Assembly (NCBI GenBank): GCA_903904765.1
Contig: CAIVEA010000750.1
Span: 1-5,208, forward strand
Source of the DNA: an uncultured Chloroflexota bacterium
GTDB taxonomy: Bacteria > Chloroflexota > Anaerolineae > Aggregatilineales > Phototrophicaceae
Length of the DNA: 5,208 nucleotides
Reading direction: 5' to 3'
In this document: in pieces, positions 5,142-5,208 of the stretch
Layout: each line of letters opens with the position of its first letter
Numbering within the stretch: position 1 is the first letter of the stretch
The notes under the pieces: generated by a model
Told to the model about the DNA's origin: nothing
The model's input: only the letters and a program-made list of their open reading frames with translations
Databases searched by the model: none
Translations under genes and position numbers: made by a program

Positions 5142-5208
5142 ATGCAGACCGATTTGCGAGGGCGTGACCTGATTACCGAGCAGGAGTGGACACGGGAAGA
5201 AATTGACA
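5142..5208 (+). CDS. Partial gene, N-terminus of a putative carbamoyltransferase (YgeW-like?)
   Basis: Only 22 complete codons are visible before the window ends. They begin MQTDLRGRDLITEQEW and continue TREEID. The pattern L(R/K)GRDL(I/L)...(E/D)(W/F)T.EEI is typical of the first strand and helix of aspartate/ornithine-type carbamoyltransferases, whose substrate and phosphate loops lie further on and cannot be seen. The setting behind two purine deaminases makes a YgeW-type knotted carbamoyltransferase, known from purine/ureide catabolic clusters, the most attractive reading. Ornithine carbamoyltransferase or another family remains possible. The assignment is tentative because the visible part is so short. 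The gene starts 207 bp after ade and may have its own promoter. Confidence 0.5.
   Translation, partial: MQTDLRGRDLITEQEWTREEID

Overview
The window looks like bacterial chromosome, most likely from a Chloroflexota (Anaerolineae-like) organism. That placement is an inference. It rests on a Flp-type pilin fused to a long Pro/Thr 'PTAIPTNTP' stalk and extracellular modules, a style common in that phylum, and on canonical AAGGA/AAGGAG ribosome-binding sites. No marker gene is present to confirm it.

Layout. Positions 1-285 are an AT-rich non-coding leader with a perfect TATAAT box and a 6-bp inverted repeat. Positions 286-1722 encode a 478-residue secreted modular protein: a Flp-type prepilin N-terminus, a low-complexity Pro/Thr stalk with a 60-bp tandem duplication, a Gly/Ser hinge, an Ig/cadherin-like domain, a thrombospondin type 3 calcium repeat and a malectin-like carbohydrate-binding domain. 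It ends at a strong Rho-independent terminator (1744-1778). Just downstream is a candidate extended -10 promoter (1808-1836) for a two-gene operon: an 8-oxoguanine deaminase-type amidohydrolase (1862-3208) and adenine deaminase ade (3228-4934), separated by 19 bp. A 207-bp spacer (4935-5141) follows, with several nested inverted repeats and a small terminator-like hairpin. At 5142 a new gene starts and runs off the edge; its 22 visible residues resemble the N-terminus of a carbamoyltransferase, possibly the YgeW type.

How the genes fit together. The two deaminases remove the exocyclic amino group of purine bases (8-oxoguanine to urate, adenine to hypoxanthine), releasing ammonia and feeding the xanthine/urate branch. 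If the partial gene is a YgeW-like carbamoyltransferase, the right half would be the edge of a purine/ureide nitrogen-scavenging cluster. The pilin-adhesin is a separate transcription unit with no evident link to purine metabolism. The most unusual object is the pilin-adhesin fusion; the least explained is the structured spacer at 4935-5141.
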